Below are positions 24,931-33,754 of a DNA stretch of 64,000 bases, one piece after another. Where the stretch lies: the NCBI GenBank assembly GCA_963801715.1, contig CAWDGB010000024.1, positions 62,001-126,000 of the forward strand, written 5' to 3'. A program made the translations under genes and the position numbers. A model generated the notes under the pieces. It did no database searches. It was not told where the DNA came from and was given only the letters and a program-made list of their open reading frames with translations. How positions within the stretch are numbered: the first letter of the stretch is position 1; each line of letters starts with the position of its first letter. Source of the DNA: CAVVJA01 sp963801715 (GTDB lineage: Bacteria > Actinomycetota > Actinomycetes > Mycobacteriales > Jatrophihabitantaceae).

Positions 24931-27549
24931 ATGCAGATCAAGCGCCGTGTCAGTGTCGTTGTCGCCGCCGTAGTCGTTGGTGCGTTCGCTGTGGTCGCGG
25001 CCGCTGCGCCCGGTTCCGCGACGCCAGCGCGATCCGCGCTGGGGCCGTCAGTGTCGCCGGCTGATCGGGCGGCTGCGCTCCTCGCGCGGATGACGCTGGA
25101 GGAGAAGATCGCGATGGTGCACGGCGCCGGATACCCGGTGCCGTTCAATGGGGCCGGTTATGCCGGGGTCGTTCCGGGCAACGCGCGGCTCGGCATCCCC
25201 CCGTTGTACCTGGCGGATTCTCCGGTTGGCGTCGGCAACGGCTCTACTGGAGTGACCCAATGGCCGGACACGGCTGCTCTCGCGTCGACGTTCAGCACGT
25301 CGCTGGCCCGCAGCTACGGGTTGGCGTACGGCGCCGAGCAGGCCGGCAAGGGCAATAACGTCGCACTCGCCCCGACGGTCAACATTCTCCGCTTGCCGGT
25401 GTGGGGCCGCGCGCCGGAGACGTTCAGCGAAGACCCGTACCTCACCGCGCAGGCCAGCACCGCCGAGATCCGCGGTATCCAAAGCAATCACGTGATCGCC
25501 ACCGTCAAGCACTTCGTCGCCAACAACCAGGAGATCTTGCGCAGCTCCATCAACGTGATCGCGACCCAGCGCACCCTTGCCGAGATCTACCAGCCGGCGT
25601 TCCGCTCGGCCGTGACGCGGGGCGGCGTTGGTGCGGTGATGTGCTCCTATAACCGCATCGGCGGCACATATGCGTGCGAGAACGGTGACGAGCTGACTGG
25701 GGTGCTGCGCGAGGCCTGGAACTTCGACGGATTCGTGATGTCGGATTGGGGCGCGCTGCACAGCACGGCCGCCGCCGCCAACGCCGGCTTGGACATGGAG
25801 ATGCCAGGGGCCAGCAGTGAGACCAACCCGACGCCGATAGACCAGCTGTTCGGTTCCTACTTCAACAGCAAGCTGACGGCAGCGGTGCAAAGCGGCGCGG
25901 TCAGCGAAGCGACGCTCGACACCATGGTGCGCAACATCCTCACCGCGATGTTCCGCGTCGGGTTGTTCGACCACCCGCTGCCCACCCCGGCGAGTGTCAA
26001 GGACACCAACGTGAGCAGCCCCGAGCACCTTCGGCTGGCCACCACGATCGGTGCGGCCGGCACCGTGCTGCTGAAGAACGCGGACGGCACGCTGCCGCTG
26101 AACGCCAAGTCGCTGCACTCCGTCGCGGTCATCGGCGACGCTGCACAAGAGCACCCGCAGACAGCCGCCGGCGGGTCGGCCGCCGTGATCGCGTCGCAGC
26201 CGATCGTCACCGCGCTGGACGGCATTCGCGCGCGGACGGCGGCCACCGGAGTCACGGTCACCCACGCACAAGGCACGTTGGGCACCGGCGCCCTCGACGC
26301 CGTCCCCGCCTCGGCTTTCGGCACCGGCCTGACCGCGACCTACTACCCCAGCGCGGATCTGTCCGGCGCGCCCATCGCCACGGAGACCGTGCCGAATCTT
26401 GACATCACCGGCGATCCGGCAGCCGTCTCGGGGCACAGCGTGTGGTCCGCGGCCTATGTCGGGAGGCTGAGCGCGCCGGCGACCGGCGACTACCGCTTCT
26501 CCCTGAACGCGGGCGGATTCGCCACCGTATGGATCGACGGCAAGCGCGTCGTCCAGTTCCTGCCGGCACGGGAGAAGCTGCAGAACGGGCTGATCCACCT
26601 GGCCGCCGGAGCGCACTCAATCCGCGTCGAGGTCACCCCCTACCAAGAGCACCTGGTCACCGTCGATCTGTTCGCGGTCACCCCTGGTCTGCATCTGGGC
26701 TGGCAGCCGCAGGAGAATCTGCTCATCGCGCAGGCGGTCGACGCGGCACGCGCGGCCGACGTTGCCGTCGTCGTCGCGTCCGACGTGGCCAGCGAGGGGA
26801 TGGACCGCAGCACCCTCGCGCTGCCCGCTGACCAGGACAAGCTGATCACCTCGGTGGCCAAGGCGAACCCGCGCACCATCGTCGTGCTGAACACCTCGAG
26901 CGCGGTGCTCATGCCGTGGCTGAACCGGGTCGCCGCCGTGCTCGAAGCCTGGTACGGCGGGCAGAACACCGGCACCTCGCTGGCTCGTGTGCTGTTCGGT
27001 GACGCCAACCCCTCCGGCAAGCTGCCGGTGACGTTCCCGCGCAGCAACGCGCAGGGTCCGGCTGACCCGACCCGCGAAACGTTGCAGTACCCCGGCAACG
27101 GCAGCGACGTTCACTACGACGAGGGCCTGCTCGTCGGCTACCGCTGGTACGACGCCACCGGGCAACACCCGCTGTTCCCGTTCGGTTTCGGGCTGTCCTA
27201 CACGACATTCCAGTTCAGTGACCTGTCCGTGCAGGCAACCGGCAAGCAGGCGTGGACCGTCACTGCGAAGGTCACCAACACCGGCGCACTGGCCGGCACC
27301 GAGGTCCCCCAGCTCTACCTCGGATTCCCGTCCTCGACCAGTGAGCCACCCAAACAGCTGAAGGGCTTCACCCGGATCACCCTGCAGCCGGGCCAGACCC
27401 GCACCGTGACGTTCACGCTCAACGCCGACTCGGTCGCGATCTGGGACACCGCCGCGAACGGCTGGACCGTCCAGCCGGGCGAATACCGCGTCCTGGTGGG
27501 CAACTCGTCGCGTGACCTGCCACTCCACGGTTCACTGACCGTCCGCTAG
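24931..27549 (+). CDS. Secreted GH3 beta-glucosidase with PA14 insert
   Basis: 872 aa from ATG 24931, chosen because it begins with a signal peptide (MQIKRRVSVVVAAVVVGAFA, cleavage after PGSA/TPA). The GH3 barrel has NVALAPTVNILRLPVWGRAP and the nucleophile motif DGFVMSDWGALHS. The second alpha/beta domain is interrupted by a PA14 sugar-binding module (about residues 465-590, FGTGLTATYYPSADLSGAPI through ATVWIDGKRVVQF), and the fibronectin-III-like C-terminus contains FPFGFGLSYTTFQFS. It hydrolyses beta-linked glucosides or related glycosides outside the cell, and PA14 inserts shape oligosaccharide preference. It is intact, unlike many island neighbours, and stands alone without a transporter. 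Confidence 0.93.
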   Translation: MQIKRRVSVVVAAVVVGAFAVVAAAAPGSATPARSALGPSVSPADRAAALLARMTLEEKIAMVHGAGYPVPFNGAGYAGVVPGNARLGIPPLYLADSPVGVGNGSTGVTQWPDTAALASTFSTSLARSYGLAYGAEQAGKGNNVALAPTVNILRLPVWGRAPETFSEDPYLTAQASTAEIRGIQSNHVIATVKHFVANNQEILRSSINVIATQRTLAEIYQPAFRSAVTRGGVGAVMCSYNRIGGTYACENGDELTGVLREAWNFDGFVMSDWGALHSTAAAANAGLDMEMPGASSETNPTPIDQLFGSYFNSKLTAAVQSGAVSEATLDTMVRNILTAMFRVGLFDHPLPTPASVKDTNVSSPEHLRLATTIGAAGTVLLKNADGTLPLNAKSLHSVAVIGDAAQEHPQTAAGGSAAVIASQPIVTALDGIRARTAATGVTVTHAQGTLGTGALDAVPASAFGTGLTATYYPSADLSGAPIATETVPNLDITGDPAAVSGHSVWSAAYVGRLSAPATGDYRFSLNAGGFATVWIDGKRVVQFLPAREKLQNGLIHLAAGAHSIRVEVTPYQEHLVTVDLFAVTPGLHLGWQPQENLLIAQAVDAARAADVAVVVASDVASEGMDRSTLALPADQDKLITSVAKANPRTIVVLNTSSAVLMPWLNRVAAVLEAWYGGQNTGTSLARVLFGDANPSGKLPVTFPRSNAQGPADPTRETLQYPGNGSDVHYDEGLLVGYRWYDATGQHPLFPFGFGLSYTTFQFSDLSVQATGKQAWTVTAKVTNTGALAGTEVPQLYLGFPSSTSEPPKQLKGFTRITLQPGQTRTVTFTLNADSVAIWDTAANGWTVQPGEYRVLVGNSSRDLPLHGSLTVR

Positions 27550-27740
27550 CCGCCCACGCGCTCTACGTCCGGGGCCCCGCCGGGAGGGTGGCCGGCGCTG
27601 GGCGCCTTGGGTGGCCGTCACACTCAGGTCACAGCTCGTGGGCCATGTCAAGGATCGTGGACAGTTTCCGTTAGTCGATCATCCGGCGGTCGCCGCTGTG
27701 GTGACAGTCACTGATCGACGGTGGCCATGTTCGCTTCGTC

Positions 27741-28334
27741 GTGGCGCGCCTCCGCCAGTCACGAACGCAGCGGATCCGGCCGAGCATCGCCCGCATGCTC
27801 CACGGGATGACCGACATGCCGGCGATCGTCCAGAACGGCCGCCTCGATGTGCTCGCCACAAACCCGCTCGCGCAGGGACTCTACGCACCCGTGTTCACCG
27901 ACCCAGCGCGACCGGTCAACCTCGCCCGGTTCACCTTCCTGCACCCGCACGCACGCACGTTGTGGGGCAACTGGGCAGGCGTCGCCGACGACACCGTCGC
28001 CATGCTGCGCACCGATGCCGGCCGCGACCCGTTCGACAAGGGCCTCACCGACCTCGTCGGCGAGCTGTCCACCCGCAGCGACGAGTTCCGCCTCCGCTGG
28101 GCAGCCCACGACGTGCGCTTACATCGCACCGAACTCAAGCACATCCAGCACCCCGTCGTCGGTGCGCTGCGCCTGTCGTACGAAGTCATGCAACTGACCG
28201 GCGACCCTGGACTGACACTTATCGTGTACACCGCCGCGGAGGGCTCACCCGACGACGACGCCCTCCGCCTTCTCGCCAGCTGGGCCGCCACACACGAACC
28301 AGCCGATGGCATCGCGATCCACAACGAGGCTTGA
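27741..28334 (+). pseudogene. XRE-family regulator lacking its helix-turn-helix (MmyB-like ligand-binding domain only)
   Basis: 197 aa open frame made entirely of the C-terminal MmyB-like sensor domain: IRPSIARMLHGMTDMPAIVQ, NGRLDVLATNPLAQGLYAPV, FLHPHARTLWGNWAGVADDT and TGDPGLTLIVYTAAEGSPDD. In the family this follows an N-terminal XRE HTH of about 90 residues, which is not found in any frame of the 190 bases upstream. The DNA-binding half is therefore lost. It may still be translated, for example as a small ligand-binding protein, but is more likely a remnant. Confidence 0.75.
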
Positions 28335-28635
28335 GCCGGGCCACAAGCGACCGACACGGCGCTGACAAAGTGGGGCGCTTGAGCCGTCGATCGGGGCGCG
28401 GTGAAGGCGTTGAAGGTGGGCGCGCAGATCGTTACTTACGTCAGGGGTCGTTGACGACGGTGGTGCTGACGGGAAGCTGCGAGGTTGATCTTGTTGGCGC
28501 CGCAAAGCTCTTGTTCGACCAGACGCACCCCGCACATGCCTCGCCATCACTGCATCCGATTCGTCCGGCCTTCTGTCGCGGCGAGGGAAGAGAAGCAACG
28601 ACACATAGCGGCGGGTATTGATTACGGTCCAAGCC
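28335..28635. other. Spacer upstream of the LLM oxidoreductase
   Basis: About 300 bases with no recognisable gene or clear structure; short frames on both strands have no family similarity. Confidence 0.4.
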
Positions 28636-29472
28636 ATGGTCATGAATTACGCGGTCGGCCTGCCCACGGTCGGCGGATTCGGAGACGTTCACACCTTGGT
28701 GGACCTGGCGGTCGCCGCCGAACAGCACGGCTGGGACGGCGTGCACCTGTGGGATCACGTGCTCTATCACGAGTCCGGCTGGCCGGTCGCGAGTCCGGTC
28801 GTTGCCGCTGCGGCGATTGCGGCGAGCACCAGTCGCGTCCGGATCATCCTCACCGTCGCACTGCCGCGGCGCCAGGTCCAGGACATCGCTCAAGATGCGG
28901 CGGGCATCGATGCCCTGTCGAGACGACGCCTCACTGTGCTTGCGACCATCGGGTCGATGGATCGCGAATACACCGACTTCGGGCTCGATCCGGACCTTCG
29001 GACACGCGGCCGCGCCCTGGACGAGCGCCTGCACCGCCTTGTCGAACTGTGGTCGCAGTGGGCGGTGCCACCGATACCGATCTGGTGCGGCGGACGCTGG
29101 CCGCACAAGCCCGGACTTCGCAGAGCAGCGCGCTTCGACGGCGCAATGCCCACGTTCGCCGACCAACGCAGCGACGGCGCAACGATCGAGCAGTTCGCGG
29201 CAGCTGCGTCGTTCGTGCGGCGACTCGCGCCCGGTGGCTTCGACATTGCATTGGAGGGCGCCACCGATGGTCCCGACCAAGCCCAACGTATCGCTCGCTA
29301 CGCCGATGCCGGCGCGACCTGGTGGATCGAAGCGCTCGGTTGGTGGCGAGGCGACAACAATGCCGCGATGTCCCGCATCATCGCCGGAGCACCAGCCCAA
29401 CCCGAGGGCGACAAGGCCAGGAGCACCCCTCGCGCCGAGCACGCGAGGAGCGGTCAGGCAAGCCAGCCCTGA
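28636..29472 (+). CDS. LLM-class flavin/F420-dependent oxidoreductase
   Basis: 278 aa (ATG 28636 or 28642). Luciferase-like TIM barrel with the N-terminal LPTVGGFGDVHTLVDLAVAA and AEQHGWDGVHLWDHVLY, the central TSRVRIILTVALPRRQVQDI and the PIPIWCGGRWPHKPGLRRAA phosphate-binding region. Family members use F420 or FMN to oxidise or reduce diverse small molecules; substrate unknown. Slightly shorter than the usual 290-340 aa. It is followed 214 bases later by a RibD_C reductase, both inside the tRNA-Arg island. Frame intact. Confidence 0.82.
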   Translation: MVMNYAVGLPTVGGFGDVHTLVDLAVAAEQHGWDGVHLWDHVLYHESGWPVASPVVAAAAIAASTSRVRIILTVALPRRQVQDIAQDAAGIDALSRRRLTVLATIGSMDREYTDFGLDPDLRTRGRALDERLHRLVELWSQWAVPPIPIWCGGRWPHKPGLRRAARFDGAMPTFADQRSDGATIEQFAAAASFVRRLAPGGFDIALEGATDGPDQAQRIARYADAGATWWIEALGWWRGDNNAAMSRIIAGAPAQPEGDKARSTPRAEHARSGQASQP

Positions 29473-29686
29473 ACTCCCGCGGACGCTGCGCGCATCGCCG
29501 TCGATCTGCGCGGGCCTACCTCGCCGGCCGGAGCACGCATATTCCACTACCGATACAAGTTCCCAGCCGTCCCGGCCGATGTCGGGGCTCGTGGCAGGAT
29601 CGTTACGCCGTCGCGGTTGATCGTGCTGCCGACTTGAATGCACGAGCCGACGGCTGAGCGGGTCGATGTTAACCGGGGTGTCGAAC

Positions 29687-30224
29687 GTGCGAAAGATCGT
29701 CGTGTACGAGTTGTTGTCTCTCGACGGCGTTGCCGAGGATCCGGATGAGTTCATCACCGACTGGGACGACGCGATGGACGCCAACCTCGCCGTAGTGATC
29801 GCGACGCAAGACGCGGTGATCCTCGGCCGGCGCAGCTACGACGAGTGGGCTCGGTTTTGGCCGGCCAGCGAGATCCAGCCATTCGCGACCTTCATCAACG
29901 GGGTCGCGAAGTACGTCGCGACCTCTGCACCACTCGATCGGGAGTGGGCCAACGCGACCGTCGTCGACGGCGACCTGGTCGAATTCGTGCGAGACCTGAA
30001 GGACCGGCCCGGAGCCGACATCGGCGTCCACGCCAGTATCTCGGTCGCCCAGGTATTGCTTGCCGCGGACGTCGTCGACGAGCTCAGACTGGTGATCGCG
30101 CCGAGGATTGTCGGCGCGCGGACGAAGACTGCTTGACGGGTTGCCGTCGACTCGGCTCGAATCGATCCGATGCGCGACGTCACCGACCGGCCATCTGCTT
30201 GTCGACTACCGCCTCATCCGGTAG
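29687..30224 (+). CDS. Dihydrofolate reductase/RibD C-terminal family protein, frameshifted near the end
   Basis: Begins VRKIVVYELLSLDGVAEDP (GTG 29687) and contains AVILGRRSYDEWARFWPASE and the NADPH-binding VHASISVAQVLLAADVVDEL. The first frame stops at 30136, but the expected C-terminus RLLDGLPSTRLESIR then HLLVDYRLIR continues in the next frame to a TAG at 30222. A single-base change near 30120 restores about 178 aa. RibD_C proteins are NAD(P)H reductases of unknown substrates, some on pterins or flavin precursors. A related but distinct RibD_C domain occurs at 36196. Confidence 0.8.
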
Positions 30225-30519
30225 GCGCAGCTCGACGAAGACGGCATCCAGCCGGTGAATTACGACGACACAGACCTCGACTGTCATGGCGCGCCTTCCT
30301 CCAGGCACCGCACCGCTACCTACGTCATCCTTCGTAAGCGCCGCGCCCGTCACCAAGCGATGAGGGCGCTGGACTTCACGTTTGCCGCCACTCGCTACCC
30401 GTCGATCTGCGCGGCCGAGCGGTCCGGACTAGCGCGCACGGATGAGTCGCCATGCCACGAACGGTCGGGCGCGGTTCCAGGGCGGATTCCACCTACCGAT
30501 CAGGGCGGCGCGGCGGAGA

Positions 30520-30545
30520 CAGGTTCGAATCCTGTCGGGGGCACC
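30520..30545 (+). repeat. attR: second copy of the tRNA-Arg 3' end (26 bp)
   Basis: Identical to 19860-19885, but the sequence before it (GGCGCGGCGGAGA) does not fold as the 5' part of a tRNA, so this is an att duplication and not a gene. It ends the island and is followed directly by an IS481-like end. Confidence 0.85.
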
Positions 30546-30712
30546 CTGTGAGGTCTCGGGACATCGTTGGCAGGTGTGTTGAGACATCGTTGCATTTTCA
30601 GGGTCGTTTTGGGCGGGGTCCTGGCGGTCGGCCGATGGGTTGGTAATCGCGGTTGGGTTGAGGGTGAGGTCGCGCAGAAGTTCGCCGGCTGGCGGTCGGC
30701 CGCGTCTAGGAC
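30546..30712 (-). mobile_element. Degraded IS481-like element end adjoining attR
   Basis: Directly after the attR copy the sequence CTGTGAGGTCTCGGGACAT and the repeat after it match the left end of the intact IS481 at 19887, including the tandem motif. A diverged coding tail follows on the minus strand: in two frames it reads GELLRDLTLNP and RDYQPIG, like the transposase C-terminus GQLLRELLLDPSRDYQP. The rest of the element and its second end are missing. This is a related but different copy, diverged by many substitutions and with an extra segment of about 35 bases. Confidence 0.7.
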
Positions 30713-30834
30713 ACAGACCAACTCAGGCCATCAGGCAGGCGCCGTGCGACACCCGCAGCGAGCAGCATCGCTACCGACGAACGGCGCAGCGAGGATTCGC
30801 TCGCGAGCATCGAAGCTGTCCCGCGGACGGTCGG

Positions 30835-31842
30835 TTATCGAACTGTGGCGAGGGCGTCGAGCAGGTTTCGTTCTTCCTCATCGGTGAGGCCGGCGCCGTG
30901 CGGGCCCGGTTGTGCACGTGACAGCTCCCAAATGAGCGTGTCGGCGAGGGTCTGCTGCGGTGGACGGGTCAGGAGTCCGGCGGCCCGGGCGCGGCTGGTG
31001 TCGAGTGCGCTCACGCCGTACCAGTCAGAGTCGTCCAGCCACAGCGGCAGCGACGTCGGTCCACTCCAGTTCTGCACTCCGTGCTCGAGCAGCCACTCGG
31101 TCGACGCGCTCACCAGTGGGCCGGTATGCCCGGCGACAGTACGGGCGAGGGTGAGGTGGTCGGCTAACGGCATCCGGATACCGCCAGCGTTGAAGACACC
31201 GGTCCGACCTGCCACGGCACAGGTGACAAGCCAGGCGGCAAGGTCGCGCACGTCGATGACCGCCGTCGGTAGTTCCGGCGCATCCGGTACGAGCACGGCG
31301 CGGCCGGGGTTCGAGGGCCGGGCGAACCGCCACGGCCAGTATCCCGAGCGGCCGGACCAGTCGCCCGGACCGCCGATCAATCCCGCTCGGGCGATCAGCG
31401 TGCGATCCGGGCCGAACGCTGCGGTCACCGCCTGCTCGCACGCGACCTTCGCCTGGCCGTACTGCTCCATAGATGCCATGACATCCGACGCGAGCGGCGG
31501 CAGCAGCGGCGCGTCCTCGTCCTGGTCGAGCTCGCGGTGGCTTGCGTACACATTGGCGCTGGAGACGAACAGGTAGCGCCCCACGATGGACTCGAGGATG
31601 GCGACGGCCCGGCGGACGTGCCCCGGCTGCCGGGCCACGTCGATCACCGCATCCCACCGCTCACCGGCGACGCCGTCATACGCGTCGGCCCGGTCCCGAT
31701 CGGCGCGCACGAACCGGGCCTCCCCCGGCACCTCGCCCGAATCTCCCCGCGCGAGGCACGTGACCTCGTGGCCCTGACCGACCGCGACTGCCGCGGTCGT
31801 CCGGCCGAGCCAGGCACTACCACCAAGGAGAAGAAGTCGCAT
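30835..31842 (-). CDS. NAD-dependent epimerase/reductase (extended SDR-like)
   Basis: 335 aa. N-terminal Rossmann motif LLLGGSAWLGRTTAAVAVGQ, then RYLFVSSANVYASHRELDQD and YGQAKVACEQAV carrying the Tyr-x-x-x-Lys pair. The later region GVFNAGGIRMPLADHLTLAR resembles isoflavone-reductase-like and nucleoside-sugar epimerase proteins. Acts on an unknown small substrate in the cytoplasm. It lies just outside the island on the minus strand with no partner gene; intact. Confidence 0.82.
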   Translation of the reverse strand: MRLLLLGGSAWLGRTTAAVAVGQGHEVTCLARGDSGEVPGEARFVRADRDRADAYDGVAGERWDAVIDVARQPGHVRRAVAILESIVGRYLFVSSANVYASHRELDQDEDAPLLPPLASDVMASMEQYGQAKVACEQAVTAAFGPDRTLIARAGLIGGPGDWSGRSGYWPWRFARPSNPGRAVLVPDAPELPTAVIDVRDLAAWLVTCAVAGRTGVFNAGGIRMPLADHLTLARTVAGHTGPLVSASTEWLLEHGVQNWSGPTSLPLWLDDSDWYGVSALDTSRARAAGLLTRPPQQTLADTLIWELSRAQPGPHGAGLTDEEERNLLDALATVR

Positions 31843-31927
31843 GACGGCAAGCTAAACGCTTGCTCGGATCGGATCCGGATACTTGCTGCAGGCGTAGTCG
31901 ACAACGACGGGTCGGAGCCACCCACGC

Positions 31928-31950
31928 GGAGCGCCGCACCGCGGCGTTCC
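31928..31950 (-). terminator. Terminator-like hairpin after the SH3-domain gene
   Basis: 10-bp stem GGAGCGCCGC (31928-31937) with 31941-31950, loop ACC, one G-T pair. It lies 30 bases past the SH3-gene stop and before the epimerase start. Confidence 0.55.
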
Positions 31951-31980
31951 CGTCCGCGGATCCGCTATCGGGAAACGTCG

Positions 31981-32340
31981 TCACGGTGGCAGGTTCAGGG
32001 CGGCGGCTTCAAGCGTATTGATCGGCACCCAGCCTTCACGGCCACCGCCCGAGCGGCACCACAGCCAGCCGCTGGCGTTGTCTTCGGCGAGAACCTCCAG
32101 CAGTTCACCAACATGCGTCGATAACTCGGTGGTGTCGTAGGACGTCGTCAGGACCGCGGTTCCCGACGACGCGGAGAGGAGTCGCGCCGGCACCCACCCG
32201 GATCCGTCTGCGACGGTGACGAAGACGAACTCCGGCCATTCGGTATCCCGCTGGCCGACCTCGACCCGTTCGCCGATGGCCAGCTGCAGGGGCGGCCGTC
32301 CGGGGATCTGGTGGGCCACCTTCGCGACGACGGTCCTCAT
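31981..32340 (-). CDS. Small SH3-domain protein
   Basis: 119 aa from ATG 32340. Two bacterial SH3-like modules: residues about 18-55 (GERVEVGQRDTEWPEFVFVT then DGSGWVPARLL) and 70-112 (THVGELLEVLAEDNASGWLW then GREGWVPINTLE). No signal peptide or membrane segment is seen. Such proteins are common in actinobacteria and bind peptides or cell-wall parts; the role here is unknown. A longer frame upstream is rejected because it has no SH3 similarity and is Arg/Cys-rich. Confidence 0.75.
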   Translation of the reverse strand: MRTVVAKVAHQIPGRPPLQLAIGERVEVGQRDTEWPEFVFVTVADGSGWVPARLLSASSGTAVLTTSYDTTELSTHVGELLEVLAEDNASGWLWCRSGGGREGWVPINTLEAAALNLPP

Positions 32341-32467
32341 GATGCGATCATCGCGCCGACCGGTCAGCACCGACACCTCAGGGGCGCCGCGAGGTGTTTC
32401 ATGAGGGGGACCCGATAGCCGATCGCTCAACGCACTGCATCGCGACCGGGACACACCCATCACCCAC

Positions 32468-32673
32468 TCGTCCCGTTCAACGCCGCCGGCGCAGCCCCCG
32501 CGCCCATGGCCGAGTTCACGGCACACTGGAACAAGCAGGGCGTCTGGCCGTTCACCTACTTCAACCGGACCCAGGTCGTCCCGCCCTGCAACGCCACACC
32601 CGAGGAGGTCAAGGCCGGACTCGCGATCCTCGACGAGGCGCTCGAGGCCGCAGACCGCTACTACGAGGAGTGA
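32468..32673 (+). pseudogene. Class-III aminotransferase C-terminal fragment
   Basis: About 65 codons reading HPLVPFNAAGAAPAPMAEF, NKQGVWPFTYFNRTQVVPPC and EEVKAGLAILDEALEAADRY, the tail of PLP class-III aminotransferases. The whole PLP-binding part is missing upstream. Its stop overlaps the start of the next gene (TGATG), so the original operon was aminotransferase then thymidylate-synthase-like gene. It is not a copy of the intact aminotransferase at 43863. Confidence 0.75.
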
Positions 32674-33401
32674 TGGTGGCAGCCCTACCGCACATGGCGT
32701 CCGCAGCGCACGGCTCGACCACACCCGCGGAACAGACCCCGCAACAAGGGTCAGGAGACGGTCACGTCCTGCGACGGGACACCGTCGGCCACGCATGGCT
32801 CGCGGCAGCCGAATCGATCCTGTCCTTAGGCACCGCGAGCAGCTGGGACGGCGAACCCATGCTCGAAGTGCTCCAGCTGACACTCGTCGTCGACCATCCA
32901 CAACCGACCGACCCGCTCATCGACCGATTCGCCAGCGCCGAACACCTGGCCTGGATGCACACGAACTTTCACGACCACACTCGCGTAGCCGAACTCGGCG
33001 ACGCCGACAGCTACGCCACCCGCCTCTACGACTACGCGCACAGCGGCAGGAACCAGCTCGCCTGGGTCGTCGACCGACTCCGCGACGACCCGCGCACCCG
33101 CAACGCCACCATCACCACTTTCCAGCCGCTGACCGACACCCGCTACATCCCGTGCGTCAGCCTCCTCGACTTCTGGATCAACCACGGCGCGCTGCAGCTC
33201 GCGGCCTACGCACACGGGATCGATTTCGGCACCAAGGGCTACGCCAACCTGATCGAGCTCGCGCAAATCCAGCACCGCGTCGCCGACGAGCTGGGCACGC
33301 CGGTCGGCGCACTGACCTTCATCATCAAGTCGGCCCATATCTACAACACCGAGCTCGACGGAATGAGCGCAATCAACGGCGCACCGCAACTGAAGCCCTA
33401 G
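32673..33401 (+). CDS. Thymidylate-synthase-superfamily protein
   Basis: 242 aa. The C-terminal two thirds fit the ThyA fold: GRNQLAWVVDRLRDDPRTRN, TRYIPCVSLLDFWINHGALQ with a Cys where ThyA has its catalytic PPC Cys, YANLIELAQIQHRVADELG, and FIIKSAHIYNTELDGM in place of the dUMP-binding HxY segment. The typical dUMP/folate N-terminal arginine motifs are not obvious, so substrate may differ; CMP or UMP hydroxymethylases of nucleoside-antibiotic pathways belong to the same superfamily. ATG at 32673 overlaps the aminotransferase stop and has GAGGAG upstream. Intact. I am fairly sure of the fold, not of the reaction. Confidence 0.6.
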   Translation: MVAALPHMASAAHGSTTPAEQTPQQGSGDGHVLRRDTVGHAWLAAAESILSLGTASSWDGEPMLEVLQLTLVVDHPQPTDPLIDRFASAEHLAWMHTNFHDHTRVAELGDADSYATRLYDYAHSGRNQLAWVVDRLRDDPRTRNATITTFQPLTDTRYIPCVSLLDFWINHGALQLAAYAHGIDFGTKGYANLIELAQIQHRVADELGTPVGALTFIIKSAHIYNTELDGMSAINGAPQLKP

Positions 33402-33754
33402 CCGTCGACATCCGGCAGCCACGCACCGCACCGCGTGACCGGGAGGCATCGTAACGTCGTCAGCGAGCGGGAGGTTTCAACCGCGACCGCGGCCCGGTTG
33501 CATTGCGTGAAGATGGAGTCGTCGGGGGCAGTCCCCTCCGCGCGCAACACCGTCTGAATGAAACTGATGGGCGGATGCTTCGACTCGGTCGTAGCGTCCG
33601 TGGGGTGCGACTGGGCCAGTGGTGGGCCGGCGTCGCCACACACCGATGGACTCGCACGGTCCCAGTGCCCGGTCGCGTGCGCCTTTAGGTTGCGTTCGGT
33701 GCGGCAACCCACGCGGAGCCGGCATGTTACGCGACCGGTCGGCTGTCCCACGAA
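33402..33754. other. Spacer between convergent genes
   Basis: 353 bases between the ThyA-like gene and the convergent MDR gene. Short frames exist on both strands but none has recognisable similarity, and no strong hairpin is seen. Confidence 0.45.

Noticed and set aside
25048..26616. 522-codon open frame opposite the GH3 gene, and a similar one at 26617-27528
   Set aside because: Shadow of the GH3 beta-glucosidase, composition typical of antisense frames.
28441..29784. 447-codon minus-strand frame over the LLM and RibD_C genes
   Set aside because: The plus-strand genes have clear family motifs; this frame has none.
30500..30560. Second tRNA-Arg gene
   Set aside because: Only the T-arm and acceptor 3' strand are present; no matching 5' acceptor, D-arm or anticodon arm precedes them. 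It is an att duplication.
32394..32672. N-terminal extension of the ThyA-like protein
   Set aside because: The region encodes the aminotransferase tail in another frame, and the ThyA-like ATG at 32673 overlaps that tail's stop, so the extension is a shadow.
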